From Aneurinibacillus tyrosinisolvens (GTDB taxonomy: Bacteria > Bacillota > Bacilli > Aneurinibacillales > Aneurinibacillaceae): a DNA stretch of 64,000 nt. Numbering within the stretch: position 1 is the first letter of the stretch; each line of letters starts with the position of its first letter. This document shows, one piece after another, positions 23,095 through 32,234 of the stretch. Position numbers and translations under genes: made by a program. The stretch spans positions 62,001 through 126,000 of the forward strand of contig NZ_BBWZ01000005.1 in NCBI RefSeq assembly GCF_001015055.1. The letters are read 5' to 3'. A model generated the notes under the pieces. That model was not told the DNA's origin. It searched no databases and saw nothing but the letters and a program-made list of their open reading frames with translations.

Positions 23095-25287
23095 ATGTCT
23101 GACTTTTTAAAGGGATATCGACAGCTTGAACAGCAGCAGCATAAAGAATACCGGTATGAGACGCAGTGTCCTTTCTGCAGTATGCAATGCAAAATGAATC
23201 TGTATGAAGAAAAAATAGTCCATCGAAGCCGTTACAATGCAACGCCGGATAAGGGTGACCCAGTATCAGGCGGAAAGCTCTGTGCAAAAGGCATATATGC
23301 CCACTCTCATGCAGTAAACCCTGCGCGTTTGCGTACCCCTTTGTTAAGAGTCGGCCAATCGTTCACACCCGTATCCTGGGAAACTGCCTATGCTTGGATT
23401 CGTGAAAAAATCACTTCCATTCAGGCTCAACATGGTAAGGATGCCGTCGGGGTTTATGGGAGCGGGGCATTGACGAATGAAAAGGCCTATCTCCTTGGTA
23501 AGTTTGCCCGTGTGGCTTTAGAGACAAAGCATATTGATTATAACGGTCGCTTTTGTATGTCTTCGGCTGCCGGAGCATCCAATCAGGCTTTTGGTGTCGA
23601 TCGGGGCCTAACCAATCCGCTAAGCGAGATTCCTCAGGCCGGGTGTATTATTCTTGCTGGAGCGAATGTAGCAGAGTGCCAGCCCACGATGATGCCATAC
23701 TTCCGAAAAGCGAAAGCCAATGGAAGCAAAATTATTGTCATTGATCCGAGGGAAACTGGCACGTCTAAACTCGCTGATCTTCATTTGAAAATAAAACCCG
23801 GAACGGATGCAGCTCTTGTCAATGGGATGATTAAAGTAATTGTCGAGGAAGACTATGTTAATCACACCTTTCTTCAGCGGTCGGTGGAAGGCGGCCCCGA
23901 GCTGCAATCTTTTGCTCGTTCGATTGATCTGTGTGAAGTGTCTGTTTTAACAGGGGTGCCGAAGGAGCAAATCATTGAAGCAGCACGTCTTTATGGGAAG
24001 GCACAAACCGGTATGGTGTTTACGGCTAGAGGGGTAGAGCAGCATGCCAGCGGGGTCATGACTGTCCGAAACTTTATTAATTTGGTGTTGTTAACTGGGA
24101 AAATTGGCAAGAGTGGGTGTGGTTATGGGGCGATAACCGGACAGGGTAACGGGCAGGGCGGACGGGAGCATGGCCAAAAAGCAGATCAATTGCCCGGATA
24201 TCGATTGATTGAAAACCCAGAACATCGTAAGCACATAGCCGAAGTCTGGGAGGTGGATGAGCACTCTATCCCTGGAAAAGGGGTATCAGCCTATGAGATG
24301 TTTGAAATGATGGAGAGAAAGGAGATCAGAGGGCTCATCGTTCTCGGATCCAATCCTGTCGTTTCCAGCCCTAATGTGAACCTGGTAGAATCAGCCCTCC
24401 GGAAGCTCGATTTCTTGATTGTCATAGATTCTTTAATGTCTGAAACAGCAGCTCTTGCCGACCTCGTTCTTCCAGGATCCACGTATCTGGAAGATGAGGG
24501 AACCATGACAAATGTAGAAGGACGCGTTATTCTACGCCGTGCCGTAAAAGAGCCACCGAAGGGAACAAGATTAGACTGGAAAATTCTGTGTGAAATATCC
24601 GCCCTGTTAGGAAAGGAAAGGTATTTTCCGTACAATAGCGCAGAACAGATTTTTGAAGAATTGCGAAGGGCCAGTAAGGGTGGCCTCGCTAATTATGCGG
24701 GGATTACTTACAAACGGATTGAGCAGAAAAAGGGGGTTTTCTGGCCTTGTCCTACTGTCTCTCATTCCGGTACCCCACGGATGTTTATAGATGGAAAATT
24801 CTATCATAAAGACGGCAAAGCTCGTATAATCCCTGTTCCCTATCAATACCCAAGGGAGACAATGGATGAGAACTTCCCTCTTACCCTTACGACGGGGCGA
24901 ATCATATTTCACTATCAAACGGGAGTTCAAACAAGGATTACACCAGAGCTTAATAAAGTAGCAGAACCATTCTTAGAAATTCATCCTGATACGGCAAAAA
25001 AACTCGGCCTGTCCGACAAGGGGAAGGCAAAAGTTCAATCACGCAGGGGAGAAATCATTCTTAATGTAAAGTATTCCCCTGGTATTCGGGAAGATACCGT
25101 ATTTGTTCCCTTCCATTGGGGAGAAGAAGGATGTGTGAATCGGTTGACTTTACCTGAACTTGATCCATATTGCCGCATGCCTGAATTTAAGGCTTGTGCC
25201 GTGCGAGTGACTCCTCTTGATAAGGAGGAAATAGAGAAACTGGCAGAACGAGAGGACGTAAACGATAGAAAAGAGGTACTGATCTAA
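23095..25287 (+). CDS. nasC: Assimilatory nitrate reductase catalytic subunit (Mo-bisMGD)
   Basis: 730 residues. An N-terminal [4Fe-4S] site (CPFCSMQCKMNL then GGKLCAKG) is followed by molybdopterin-oxidoreductase domains (GSGALTNEKAYLLGKFAR, GQGNGQGGREHGQKADQLPGYR) and a C-terminal dinucleotide-binding domain (TLTTGRIIFHYQTG). It reduces nitrate to nitrite. 15 bp after nasE. No nasB (flavoprotein electron donor) or nasF follows; a terminator comes next, so electrons must come from NasD, ferredoxin/flavodoxin or a gene elsewhere. Confidence 0.92.
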   Translation: MSDFLKGYRQLEQQQHKEYRYETQCPFCSMQCKMNLYEEKIVHRSRYNATPDKGDPVSGGKLCAKGIYAHSHAVNPARLRTPLLRVGQSFTPVSWETAYAWIREKITSIQAQHGKDAVGVYGSGALTNEKAYLLGKFARVALETKHIDYNGRFCMSSAAGASNQAFGVDRGLTNPLSEIPQAGCIILAGANVAECQPTMMPYFRKAKANGSKIIVIDPRETGTSKLADLHLKIKPGTDAALVNGMIKVIVEEDYVNHTFLQRSVEGGPELQSFARSIDLCEVSVLTGVPKEQIIEAARLYGKAQTGMVFTARGVEQHASGVMTVRNFINLVLLTGKIGKSGCGYGAITGQGNGQGGREHGQKADQLPGYRLIENPEHRKHIAEVWEVDEHSIPGKGVSAYEMFEMMERKEIRGLIVLGSNPVVSSPNVNLVESALRKLDFLIVIDSLMSETAALADLVLPGSTYLEDEGTMTNVEGRVILRRAVKEPPKGTRLDWKILCEISALLGKERYFPYNSAEQIFEELRRASKGGLANYAGITYKRIEQKKGVFWPCPTVSHSGTPRMFIDGKFYHKDGKARIIPVPYQYPRETMDENFPLTLTTGRIIFHYQTGVQTRITPELNKVAEPFLEIHPDTAKKLGLSDKGKAKVQSRRGEIILNVKYSPGIREDTVFVPFHWGEEGCVNRLTLPELDPYCRMPEFKACAVRVTPLDKEEIEKLAEREDVNDRKEVLI

Positions 25288-25293
25288 TTTCAC

Positions 25294-25337
25294 GGAACCG
25301 GGAATTCGACTAAATTTAGCCGTTTCCCGGTTCTTTT
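25294..25337 (+). terminator. Terminator after nasC
   Basis: GGAACCGGGAA pairs with TTTCCCGGTTC over an 18-nt loop, T4 tail. Confidence 0.8.
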
Positions 25338-25412
25338 GCGTTTAATAATGGAAAGGAAGGATTAACAACTGTGATATAATTACACCAGTGAAATTAACGG
25401 AGGAGATTATGC

Positions 25413-26321
25413 TTGCCAAACTCTAATTCAGTATTACTTGTTGATGGAATGGCTTTGTTGTTCCGCGCGTATTACGCGACTTCTTATAATGGATATATTA
25501 TGAAAACGAGCTCAGGCGTACCGACAAATGCCATTTATGGTTTTGTGAAATATTTTTGGGATGCTATTCAGACATTTAAGCCCAGTCATGTAGTTTGCTG
25601 CTGGGACATGGGAAGTAAAACTTTTCGGAGCGATTTATATGTTTCTTATAAGGCTAACCGATCAGAACCGCCAAACGAATTACTTCCGCAGTTCGATTTA
25701 GTCAAAGATGTAGTAAATAGCTTTGGAGTTCCCAATATTGGTTTAAAAGGATACGAAGCGGATGACTGTATTGGTACTTTGTCCCGCTGCTATGGCAGTG
25801 AAGCAGATGTTAGGATTTTAACGAGCGATCGGGACAGTTTACAGCTAATAAATGATCGTGTTCATGCGGTAATCATGAAAAAAGGTTTGTCTAACTATGT
25901 TGTTTATACTCCTGAATTGTTAATGAATGAAATGGGAATCACTCCTGAACAGGTTATTGATTTAAAAGCTTTAATGGGTGATCCAAGCGATTATTATCCG
26001 GGGGTAAGGGGCATTGGGGAAAAGACCGCTTTAAAATTATTGAAAGAACATCAAACGATCGAAGGTATTCTGGGGAATATATCCTCCCTTTCCGTTGGAC
26101 TTCGCAAAAAAATTGAAACAGATATAGAAATGCTTCATCTCTCGAGGCAGTTGGCCAGAATTAAAACAGACGTTCCGATTACATGTTCGCTTAACGAATG
26201 TGGCTGGAAAGTTGATTATGAAAAGGTGAAAGAACAATTTGAAGCATTGGAGTTTAAAGGTCTTGCGAAATTAATTTTAACTCAAGCTCATACATCGGAA
26301 GAACCGGAGCTTTTTGTTTAA
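25413..26321 (+). CDS. ypcP: 5'-3' exonuclease (Pol I N-terminal type)
   Basis: 302 residues, stand-alone homologue of the 5' nuclease domain of DNA polymerase I. Metal-binding acidic positions are seen in LLVDGMALLFRAYYA, YEADDCIGTL, ILTSDRDSLQLI and MGDPSDYYPGVRGIGEKTA (helix-hairpin-helix). Likely to process RNA-DNA flaps or Okazaki fragments. Start: TTG 25413 with GGAGGAG 7 bp upstream; a nearby ATG (25409) is out of frame and stops at once. GC is slightly lower than in neighbouring genes. Confidence 0.88.
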   Translation: MPNSNSVLLVDGMALLFRAYYATSYNGYIMKTSSGVPTNAIYGFVKYFWDAIQTFKPSHVVCCWDMGSKTFRSDLYVSYKANRSEPPNELLPQFDLVKDVVNSFGVPNIGLKGYEADDCIGTLSRCYGSEADVRILTSDRDSLQLINDRVHAVIMKKGLSNYVVYTPELLMNEMGITPEQVIDLKALMGDPSDYYPGVRGIGEKTALKLLKEHQTIEGILGNISSLSVGLRKKIETDIEMLHLSRQLARIKTDVPITCSLNECGWKVDYEKVKEQFEALEFKGLAKLILTQAHTSEEPELFV

Positions 26322-26346
26322 AAAAAATAGGCAGGGAGGGATAGGT

Positions 26347-27113
26347 GTGAATACAGTATTAGTAGACAAGAAAGACGGAATTGCGCTTGTTACATTAAAT
26401 CGGCCCGAGGTAAGGAATGCCATTAGCTTTGAGCTTGTTGAGGAACTGGATGAGCGTTTAAACGAGCTGGCGGCGGACAGGGACGTGAAAGTTGTTATTT
26501 TCACGGGAGCCGGGGATAAAGCTTTCGTATCCGGCGGTGACTTAGCGCAGTTTCTTTCCGTACGTACGAAGATAAGTCTTATCCTATGCTCATGCGTGTC
26601 GCGCGCTTATTGAGCAGAATTGACCGCTTTCCGAAGCCGACCATCGCGATGATAAACGGTGCGGCCATTGGGGGAGGCAGTGAGTTTGCGGCCGCCTGCC
26701 GCTTTAGAATGGCCAGCAACCGGGCTCGTATGGGGTTTGTGCAGATCGGTATGCATATCATTACCGGATGGGGCAGCGGGACACGGCTTATGGAGAAAAT
26801 AGGGACGAACAAAGCCCTGTCTCTCCTTCTTACCGGGGAGATGTTTGAAGCGGGTGAAGGAGCGGAAATTGGATTTCTTGATGGCGTTTTTCCTCACGAG
26901 AGGCTGCGATCCGAGGTGTTTGCGTTTGCGGCTAAGATTGCAGCACAGCCGCTTGCGAGCATTGAAGCATATATGAAGGTAGCAAAAATGGTTGATGCGA
27001 GGCTCCCGCAGGAAGTTTGCATTGAGGAAGAAATAAATCTTTGTTCCGATTTATGGGGTTCGGAGTCCCACTATGGGATTGTTCAGAAGTTTTTACAGAA
27101 AAAGCAAAAATAA
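26347..27113 (+). CDS. Enoyl-CoA hydratase/isomerase family protein (split by one frame break)
   Basis: Crotonase fold, about 255 residues once joined. The first half has VTLNRPEVRNAISF and VIFTGAGDKAFVSGGDLAQF (oxyanion-hole region); the second has INGAAIGGGSEFAAACRFRMAS. The frame changes near 26560-26580: one missing base, or loss of one 4-bp unit from the tandem TACGTACG at 26561-26568, restores it. The substrate is unclear. A methylglutaconyl-CoA hydratase role would fit the carboxylase/HMG-CoA lyase operon 1 kb downstream, but rsfA lies between. Start: GTG 26347 after GGGAGGGA. Confidence 0.8.
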
Positions 27114-27125
27114 ATGCCTCCCTCC

Positions 27126-27155
27126 GTTTAAAGAAAAAAAAGATTGGACATACTA
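27126..27155 (+). promoter_or_regulatory. Sigma-F/sigma-G-type promoter of rsfA
   Basis: GTTTA (27126-27130), 15 bp, GGACATACTA (27146-27155). The -10 fits GGNNANANTW (sigma-F) and contains CATACTA (sigma-G CATNNTA). The B. subtilis rsfA is a forespore gene. Confidence 0.6.
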
Positions 27156-27244
27156 TTTTACTAGAAAATCATTCTATGAATTCTAGCAAGTGCATACAGA
27201 TAGTGATAACCAGTTAAAGCAGTTAACTAAACGGAGGGATTAAA

Positions 27245-27913
27245 ATGACAGCAACACGTCAGGATGCCTGGACGCCCGATGATGATTTGCTGCTGGCGGA
27301 GGTCACGCTTCGTCATATTCGGGAAGGCGGTACGCAGCTCGCGGCCTTTGAAGAGGTCGGGACGCGCCTTGGCAGGACGGCTGCCGCCTGTGGATTTCGC
27401 TGGAATAGCACCATTCGTAAAAATTATGAAGCAGCTATCCAGATTGCAAAATCCCAGCGACAGCAGCGGAAAAAAGCAAAAAGAAAATACCAAGAGAATA
27501 CGCACGTTCCATATGAAGAGCATACAAGTCTAGCGGAAAGCGGAAATGCCGCTGTCATTCCGGCTGCAGCTTCCCGCAGCAGCGAGATGGAAGAAGAGCT
27601 TTCTTTTGAAGTAGTCATCCGTTTCCTTCGCAACCAGAAGGAAGCTATGAAACGTATGAAACATACGGAGAAAGAACTTGCAGCCAGAACGCGGGAAGTG
27701 GAAGACCTGCGAGCGGAAAATGAGAGATTAAAGGGAGAGTTATCTCTCGTCAAATCGGATCACCAGGTTGTAAATGAAGATTACAGGGCACTGATTCAAA
27801 TTATGGATCGGGCGCGTAAGCTGGCCATCCTCGGCGATGAAGAGGAGATGGACATCAAACCTCGTTTTAAGATGGATGCCAACGGAAATTTAGAGCGCGT
27901 TGATTACAGATAA
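27245..27913 (+). CDS. rsfA: RsfA-family prespore regulator
   Basis: 222 residues. N-terminal Myb/SANT-like domain (DAWTPDDDLLLAEVTLRHIREGG, FEEVGTRLGRTAAACGFRWNS, about 1-60), a basic linker (SQRQQRKKAKRKY), then a long coiled coil (about 115-185, EKELAARTREVEDLRAENERL). RsfA fine-tunes sigma-F-dependent genes in the forespore. A forespore-type promoter lies 90 bp upstream. Terminator follows. Confidence 0.87.
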   Translation: MTATRQDAWTPDDDLLLAEVTLRHIREGGTQLAAFEEVGTRLGRTAAACGFRWNSTIRKNYEAAIQIAKSQRQQRKKAKRKYQENTHVPYEEHTSLAESGNAAVIPAAASRSSEMEEELSFEVVIRFLRNQKEAMKRMKHTEKELAARTREVEDLRAENERLKGELSLVKSDHQVVNEDYRALIQIMDRARKLAILGDEEEMDIKPRFKMDANGNLERVDYR

Positions 27914-27920
27914 TGATAGA

Positions 27921-27955
27921 AAATCCCCGGGGTGTTATATATCCCGGGGATTTTT
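27921..27955 (+). terminator. Terminator after rsfA
   Basis: AAATCCCCGGG pairs with CCCGGGGATTT, followed by T tract. Confidence 0.9.
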
Positions 27956-28022
27956 GGTTTCGCTTTCAATCGAAAAAAAATTTAGAAAGTAAAAGGGATT
28001 TGCACGTAAAGTGTAGAAGAAA

Positions 28023-28030
28023 CATACAGT
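28023..28030 (+). promoter_or_regulatory. Possible sigma-E -10 element before the acyl-CoA carboxylase operon
   Basis: CATACAGT equals the sigma-E -10 consensus CATACANT and lies 43 bp before the start of the biotin carboxylase. No good -35 is seen at 14-16 bp, so this is weak; the homologous yng operon of B. subtilis is sigma-E controlled. Confidence 0.3.
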
Positions 28031-28072
28031 GTCAGAATAATTTAACGTTTTCGTAGAATAAGGAGTGAGCAG

Positions 28073-29425
28073 ATGGAAATTAAAACGATCCTTATTGCAA
28101 ACCGCGGGGAAATCGCCCGCCGTATTATTAGAACGTGCAAAAACAAGGGAATACGTACGATAGCCGTACATTCGGAGGCGGATGCTTCCATGCCTTTTGT
28201 CCGGGAAGCGGACACGGCTGTGCTTATTGGTCCTCCTCCTGTAGCACAAAGCTACTTGAATATAGAGGCGATTCTGAAAGCGGCGAAAGAGAACGGGGCG
28301 GATGCGATTCATCCCGGGTATGGTCTTCTGTCAGAAAATGGGCAGTTTGCCCGCAGATGCTTGGAGGAAGGCATTGTTTTCATCGGTCCGAAACCTGAAG
28401 TTATGGAAGAGATGGGAGACAAAATCAGGGCAAGAAACAAAATGATAGCCGCAGGGGTTCCTGTTGTTCCCGGCTACAATGGAAATATCGCTACCGTGGA
28501 GGAAGCGTGCGCCATTGCGAATGAAATCGGCTACCCGGTCATGCTGAAGGCAAGCGCGGGAGGCGGCGGTATCGGTATGCAAATCTGCCATACAGACGAA
28601 GAGATTACGAAAGCCTTTCAGTCTTCCAAAGGGAGAGCAAAGGCTTACTTTGGCAATGATGATATGTTTATTGAGAAGTATATTGAAGACCCTCACCATA
28701 TCGAGGTGCAGGTTATGGGTGATGAACACGGTTCGATCATCCATTTATTTGAACGAGAGTGTTCGATACAAAGACGCCACCAGAAGGTAATCGAAGAAAG
28801 CCCATCGCCTTTCCTTGATGAAGAAACGCGGCTTTCGATTTGTGAAGCGGCCGTACAGGCGGCAAAAGCTGTACAATATACCGGAGCCGGCACGGTTGAA
28901 TTCATTATGAACGCAAATAAGGAATACTTCTTCCTGGAGATGAATACACGCCTGCAGGTTGAACATCCGGTAACCGAGGAAATCACAGGCCTTGATCTGG
29001 TCGAGCTTCAGCTTCTCATTGCAGATAAGAAAGCGTTGCCATTTGCGCAGGAGGAGATTACGGCCCGCGGACATGCGCTTGAAATGCGCATTTACGCTGA
29101 AGATCCGGTTACATTCATGCCATCTCCGGGTACGATTTCAGCGTATCAGCAGCCGCGGGGGCAGGGTGTCCGTATCGATGATGCAGTTGAAGCCGGTTCT
29201 GCCATTACACCGTTCTACGATCCGATGATTGGAAAGCTTATCGTGTACGGCGAGACGCGCGAAGAGGCGCTCGATTTTGCCAGGAAGGCAGTAGAAGAAT
29301 ATCAAATCGAAGGAATTAAAACAAATCTGCCTATGCTGGCGGAAGTTTTAGACAACGATAGCTTCGCAAAGGGTGTATATACAACCAAATTCGTACAACA
29401 AATGAAACAAACGACTAAAAACTAG
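28073..29425 (+). CDS. yngH: Acyl-CoA carboxylase, biotin carboxylase subunit (AccC-like)
   Basis: 450 residues, complete biotin carboxylase: IANRGEIARRI, HPGYGLLSEN, ATP-grasp loop KASAGGGGIGM, EKYIEDPHHIEVQ, and MNTRLQVEHPVTE. With the biotinyl protein and carboxyltransferase downstream it should form an acyl-CoA carboxylase. The HMG-CoA lyase in the same operon points to methylcrotonyl-CoA (leucine breakdown), as in yngH-yngHB-yngG-yngE. It is not likely to be the fatty-acid accC, which normally pairs with accB. Confidence 0.9.
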   Translation: MEIKTILIANRGEIARRIIRTCKNKGIRTIAVHSEADASMPFVREADTAVLIGPPPVAQSYLNIEAILKAAKENGADAIHPGYGLLSENGQFARRCLEEGIVFIGPKPEVMEEMGDKIRARNKMIAAGVPVVPGYNGNIATVEEACAIANEIGYPVMLKASAGGGGIGMQICHTDEEITKAFQSSKGRAKAYFGNDDMFIEKYIEDPHHIEVQVMGDEHGSIIHLFERECSIQRRHQKVIEESPSPFLDEETRLSICEAAVQAAKAVQYTGAGTVEFIMNANKEYFFLEMNTRLQVEHPVTEEITGLDLVELQLLIADKKALPFAQEEITARGHALEMRIYAEDPVTFMPSPGTISAYQQPRGQGVRIDDAVEAGSAITPFYDPMIGKLIVYGETREEALDFARKAVEEYQIEGIKTNLPMLAEVLDNDSFAKGVYTTKFVQQMKQTTKN

Positions 29426-29437
29426 GAGGAATTGGGA

Positions 29438-29653
29438 ATGAAACAGGTAACTGCGAGCATGGCCGGAACAGTCATTAATGTTTTAGTAAATGAAGGGGAC
29501 GATGTCCAGGCGGGAGCAGATGTAGTGATGCTCGAATCCATGAAGATGGAAGTTCCGATTGCAGCGGAAGCCGGCGGGAAAGTGGCAGCCGTTAAAGTAA
29601 GTATCGGAGACTTCGTGAATGAAGGGGACGTGCTCATCGAGCTGGAAGGATAG
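29438..29653 (+). CDS. yngHB: Biotin/lipoyl attachment carrier protein
   Basis: 71 residues, a stand-alone biotinyl domain. The modified lysine is Lys36 in ESMKMEVP; a second GDFVNEGDVLIELEG half completes the barrel. Start ATG 29438 follows AGGAGGAATTGG. Carries carboxybiotin between the yngH and yngE products. Confidence 0.9.
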   Translation: MKQVTASMAGTVINVLVNEGDDVQAGADVVMLESMKMEVPIAAEAGGKVAAVKVSIGDFVNEGDVLIELEG

Positions 29654-29665
29654 GGAGAGGATGTT

Positions 29666-30586
29666 ATGGGAGAATTTGTTAACCTTTTTGAAGTAGGGCC
29701 GCGTGACGGGCTGCAGAATGAGAAGGAAATTATTCCAACTTCGCATAAGATTGAACTGATTGAGCGATTAGTCAGCAGCGGTCTGCAGAAAATAGAAGCC
29801 ACCTCTTTCGTAAACCCGAAATGGATTCCTCAGCTGGCGGATGCTGTGGATGTATTGACACAGATTAAGCGGAAGGATGGTGTTGTATACAGTGCGCTCG
29901 TTCCAAACCTGAGAGGGCTGGAGCGGGCTTTGGGAGTCGGAATGAAAGAAATCGCCGTCTTTATGTCCTCCAGTGAATCACATAACAAGAGCAATATCAA
30001 CAAATCGATAGATGAAACGTTCCCAGTATTGCGTGAGGTTGCCCAGGCGGCGAGGGCGGAAGGGATAAAGGTGCGGGGGTACGTATCGACTGCATTCGGC
30101 TGTCCGTTTGAAGGGGACGTTCCGCTTTCTTCTGTCGTGCGTGTAACGGAACAATTACTTGACATGGGAGCGTATGAAGTGTCAATCGGGGACACCATTG
30201 GGGTGGGGAATCCGAAGCAAGTGAAGGAGAATTTTCGCTCGTTGATTGATTTATTTGGCAGCGGCCGGCTTGCAGGACACTTTCATGATACAAGGGGGAC
30301 CGGCCTTGCCAACGTATACGCGGCGCTAGAGGCGGGGATCCGGACGTTTGACAGCTCCATTGGCGGCCTCGGCGGCTGTCCGTATGCCCCGGGTGCTTCG
30401 GGAAACATCTCAACCGAAGATATTGTCTACATGCTCCACGCCATGGGAATGGAAACTGGAGTCGATCTGGACGGGCTTGTGCAAACAGGTGTATTCATGG
30501 AAAGCGTGCTTGGCCGCACACTTCCTTCGAGGGTGCTGCAAGCGATGAAAAAAACAGGTAAGGAAGGGGAATGTGTGAATGGCTAA
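29666..30586 (+). CDS. mvaB: Hydroxymethylglutaryl-CoA lyase
   Basis: 306 residues, TIM-barrel DRE-family lyase. Metal and active-site motifs VGPRDGLQNE, GHFHDTRGTGLAN and the lyase signature IGGLGGCPYAPGASGN with the catalytic Cys. Cleaves HMG-CoA to acetyl-CoA and acetoacetate, the last step of leucine catabolism. 12 bp after yngHB; its end overlaps yngE by 8 bp (YngG position). Confidence 0.92.
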   Translation: MGEFVNLFEVGPRDGLQNEKEIIPTSHKIELIERLVSSGLQKIEATSFVNPKWIPQLADAVDVLTQIKRKDGVVYSALVPNLRGLERALGVGMKEIAVFMSSSESHNKSNINKSIDETFPVLREVAQAARAEGIKVRGYVSTAFGCPFEGDVPLSSVVRVTEQLLDMGAYEVSIGDTIGVGNPKQVKENFRSLIDLFGSGRLAGHFHDTRGTGLANVYAALEAGIRTFDSSIGGLGGCPYAPGASGNISTEDIVYMLHAMGMETGVDLDGLVQTGVFMESVLGRTLPSRVLQAMKKTGKEGECVNG

Positions 30587-32135
30587 TGTCGGGCAGGTAA
30601 ACAACGAACTTCAGCAAACGCTCCACGAACGGATCGAGAAGATCCAACGGGGGGGCGGAGAGAAGTATCATGAAAAAAACAAAGAACAGAACAAATTGTT
30701 TGTACGTGATCGCTTAAAGCTGCTTTTCGACGATGAGTTCCAGCTGGAAGATGGGCTGTTTGCCAATTTCATGGCGGGCGATCTTCCGGCCGATGGTGTC
30801 GTTACGGCAATAGGAAAAGTAAACGGGCAAACCGTGTGTGTGATGGCCAATGACTCCACTGTAAAGGCAGGATCGTGGGGCTCCCGCACGGTAGAGAAAA
30901 TTATCCGCATTCAAGAGACGGCAGAGAAGCTGCGCGTCCCAATGATCTATCTTGTTGACTCTGCCGGCGCACGCATTACGGATCAAATCGAGATGTTTCC
31001 CGGCCGCCGCGGAGCAGGGCGGATTTTCTACAACCAGGTTAAATTCTCCGGAATGATTCCGCAGGTATGTGTGCTGTTTGGCCCTTCTGCTGCAGGCGGC
31101 GCCTACATTCCTGCTTTCTGTGATGTTGTTATCATGGTAGAGGGCAATGCCAGCATGTACCTTGGCTCTCCCCGGATGGCTGAAATGGTAATCGGCGAGA
31201 AGGTTACACTTGATGAGATGGGCGGAGCGCGCATGCATTGTACGGTAAGCGGGTGTGGAGACGTTCTTGCAGCTTCGGAAGAAGAAGCGATTGCTTCGGC
31301 AAGGCAATATCTCTCTTATTTCCCTGGTAATTTTCAGGAAAAGCCGCCGGTTCGCGAGGCGAAGCTGCCGAAAGCGGACAGCCGTTCTGTCGAAGAAATC
31401 GTGCCTACCAACCAGAATGCTCCGTTTAATATGCATGAGTTAATCGAGGCGGTTGTGGATGAAGGCTCGTTCTATGAGATAAAGAAACTATTTGCCGCTG
31501 AGCTTATTACAGGCTTTGCCCGGCTGGACGGAAAACCGGTCGGAGTCATTGCAAACCAGCCGCGGGTAAAAGGCGGCGTGCTGTTTGTAGATTCGGCTGA
31601 TAAGTCCGCGCGCTTCATCAATCTGTGCGACGCATTCGGCATTCCTGTGCTTTTCCTTGCGGATGTTCCAGGCTTTATGATTGGAACGAAAGTAGAAAGG
31701 GCGGGAATTATCCGCCACGGGGCGAAAATGATCTCGGCTATGGCGGAAGCGACCGTGCCGAAAATCTCGATTATTGTCCGCAAAGCGTATGGAGCCGGAT
31801 TGTATGCCATGGCCGGCCCGGCTTTTGAACCGGATTGCTGCCTGGCTCTCCCTACAGCCCAGATTGCGGTGATGGGTCCGGAAGCAGCTGTAAACGCTGT
31901 ATACAGCAACAAAATTAATGCGATTGAAGACCCGAAAGAGCGCCAGGCGTTCATTATGGAAAAGCGAAAAGAGTACCAGGAGGATATCGATATATACCGC
32001 CTCGCTTCCGAGTTAGTTATCGATGGGATCATCGAAGGCAGCCGGCTGCGGGAAGAGCTCATTGGACGATTGGAAGTTTACAGCAGCAAACAGCTTCCGT
32101 TTGCCCGCCGTAAGCATCCTGTCTATCCTGTATAA
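30579..32135 (+). CDS. yngE: Acyl-CoA carboxylase, carboxyltransferase subunit
   Basis: 518 residues with fused alpha/beta carboxyltransferase crotonase-like halves: DSAGARITDQIEMFPGRRGAGRIF, FGPSAAGGAYIPAFCD in the N half; FLADVPGFMIGTKVERAGIIRHGAKM and RKAYGAGLYAMAGPAF in the C half. Transfers CO2 from biotin to methylcrotonyl-CoA or propionyl-CoA; leucine degradation is favoured by mvaB. Translationally coupled to mvaB. Isovaleryl-CoA dehydrogenase and a matching hydratase are not in the operon. Confidence 0.9.
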   Translation: MANVGQVNNELQQTLHERIEKIQRGGGEKYHEKNKEQNKLFVRDRLKLLFDDEFQLEDGLFANFMAGDLPADGVVTAIGKVNGQTVCVMANDSTVKAGSWGSRTVEKIIRIQETAEKLRVPMIYLVDSAGARITDQIEMFPGRRGAGRIFYNQVKFSGMIPQVCVLFGPSAAGGAYIPAFCDVVIMVEGNASMYLGSPRMAEMVIGEKVTLDEMGGARMHCTVSGCGDVLAASEEEAIASARQYLSYFPGNFQEKPPVREAKLPKADSRSVEEIVPTNQNAPFNMHELIEAVVDEGSFYEIKKLFAAELITGFARLDGKPVGVIANQPRVKGGVLFVDSADKSARFINLCDAFGIPVLFLADVPGFMIGTKVERAGIIRHGAKMISAMAEATVPKISIIVRKAYGAGLYAMAGPAFEPDCCLALPTAQIAVMGPEAAVNAVYSNKINAIEDPKERQAFIMEKRKEYQEDIDIYRLASELVIDGIIEGSRLREELIGRLEVYSSKQLPFARRKHPVYPV

Positions 32136-32170
32136 GAGAAAGATATGGTACAATAAAGAATAGAGAAGGT

Positions 32171-32203
32171 AAGAAGGCCAAAATTTATATTTGGCCTTCT
32201 TTA
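32171..32203 (+). terminator. Terminator after yngE
   Basis: AGAAGGCCAAA pairs with TTTGGCCTTCT, 7-nt loop, short T tail. Confidence 0.85.
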
Positions 32204-32234
32204 CTATATGGGAACGAAGCAGAGGGGTACGGGC

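Noticed and set aside
26347..27113. Programmed frameshift in the enoyl-CoA hydratase
   Set aside because: No slippery heptamer or downstream structure, and five other genes show similar breaks; sequence error is simpler.
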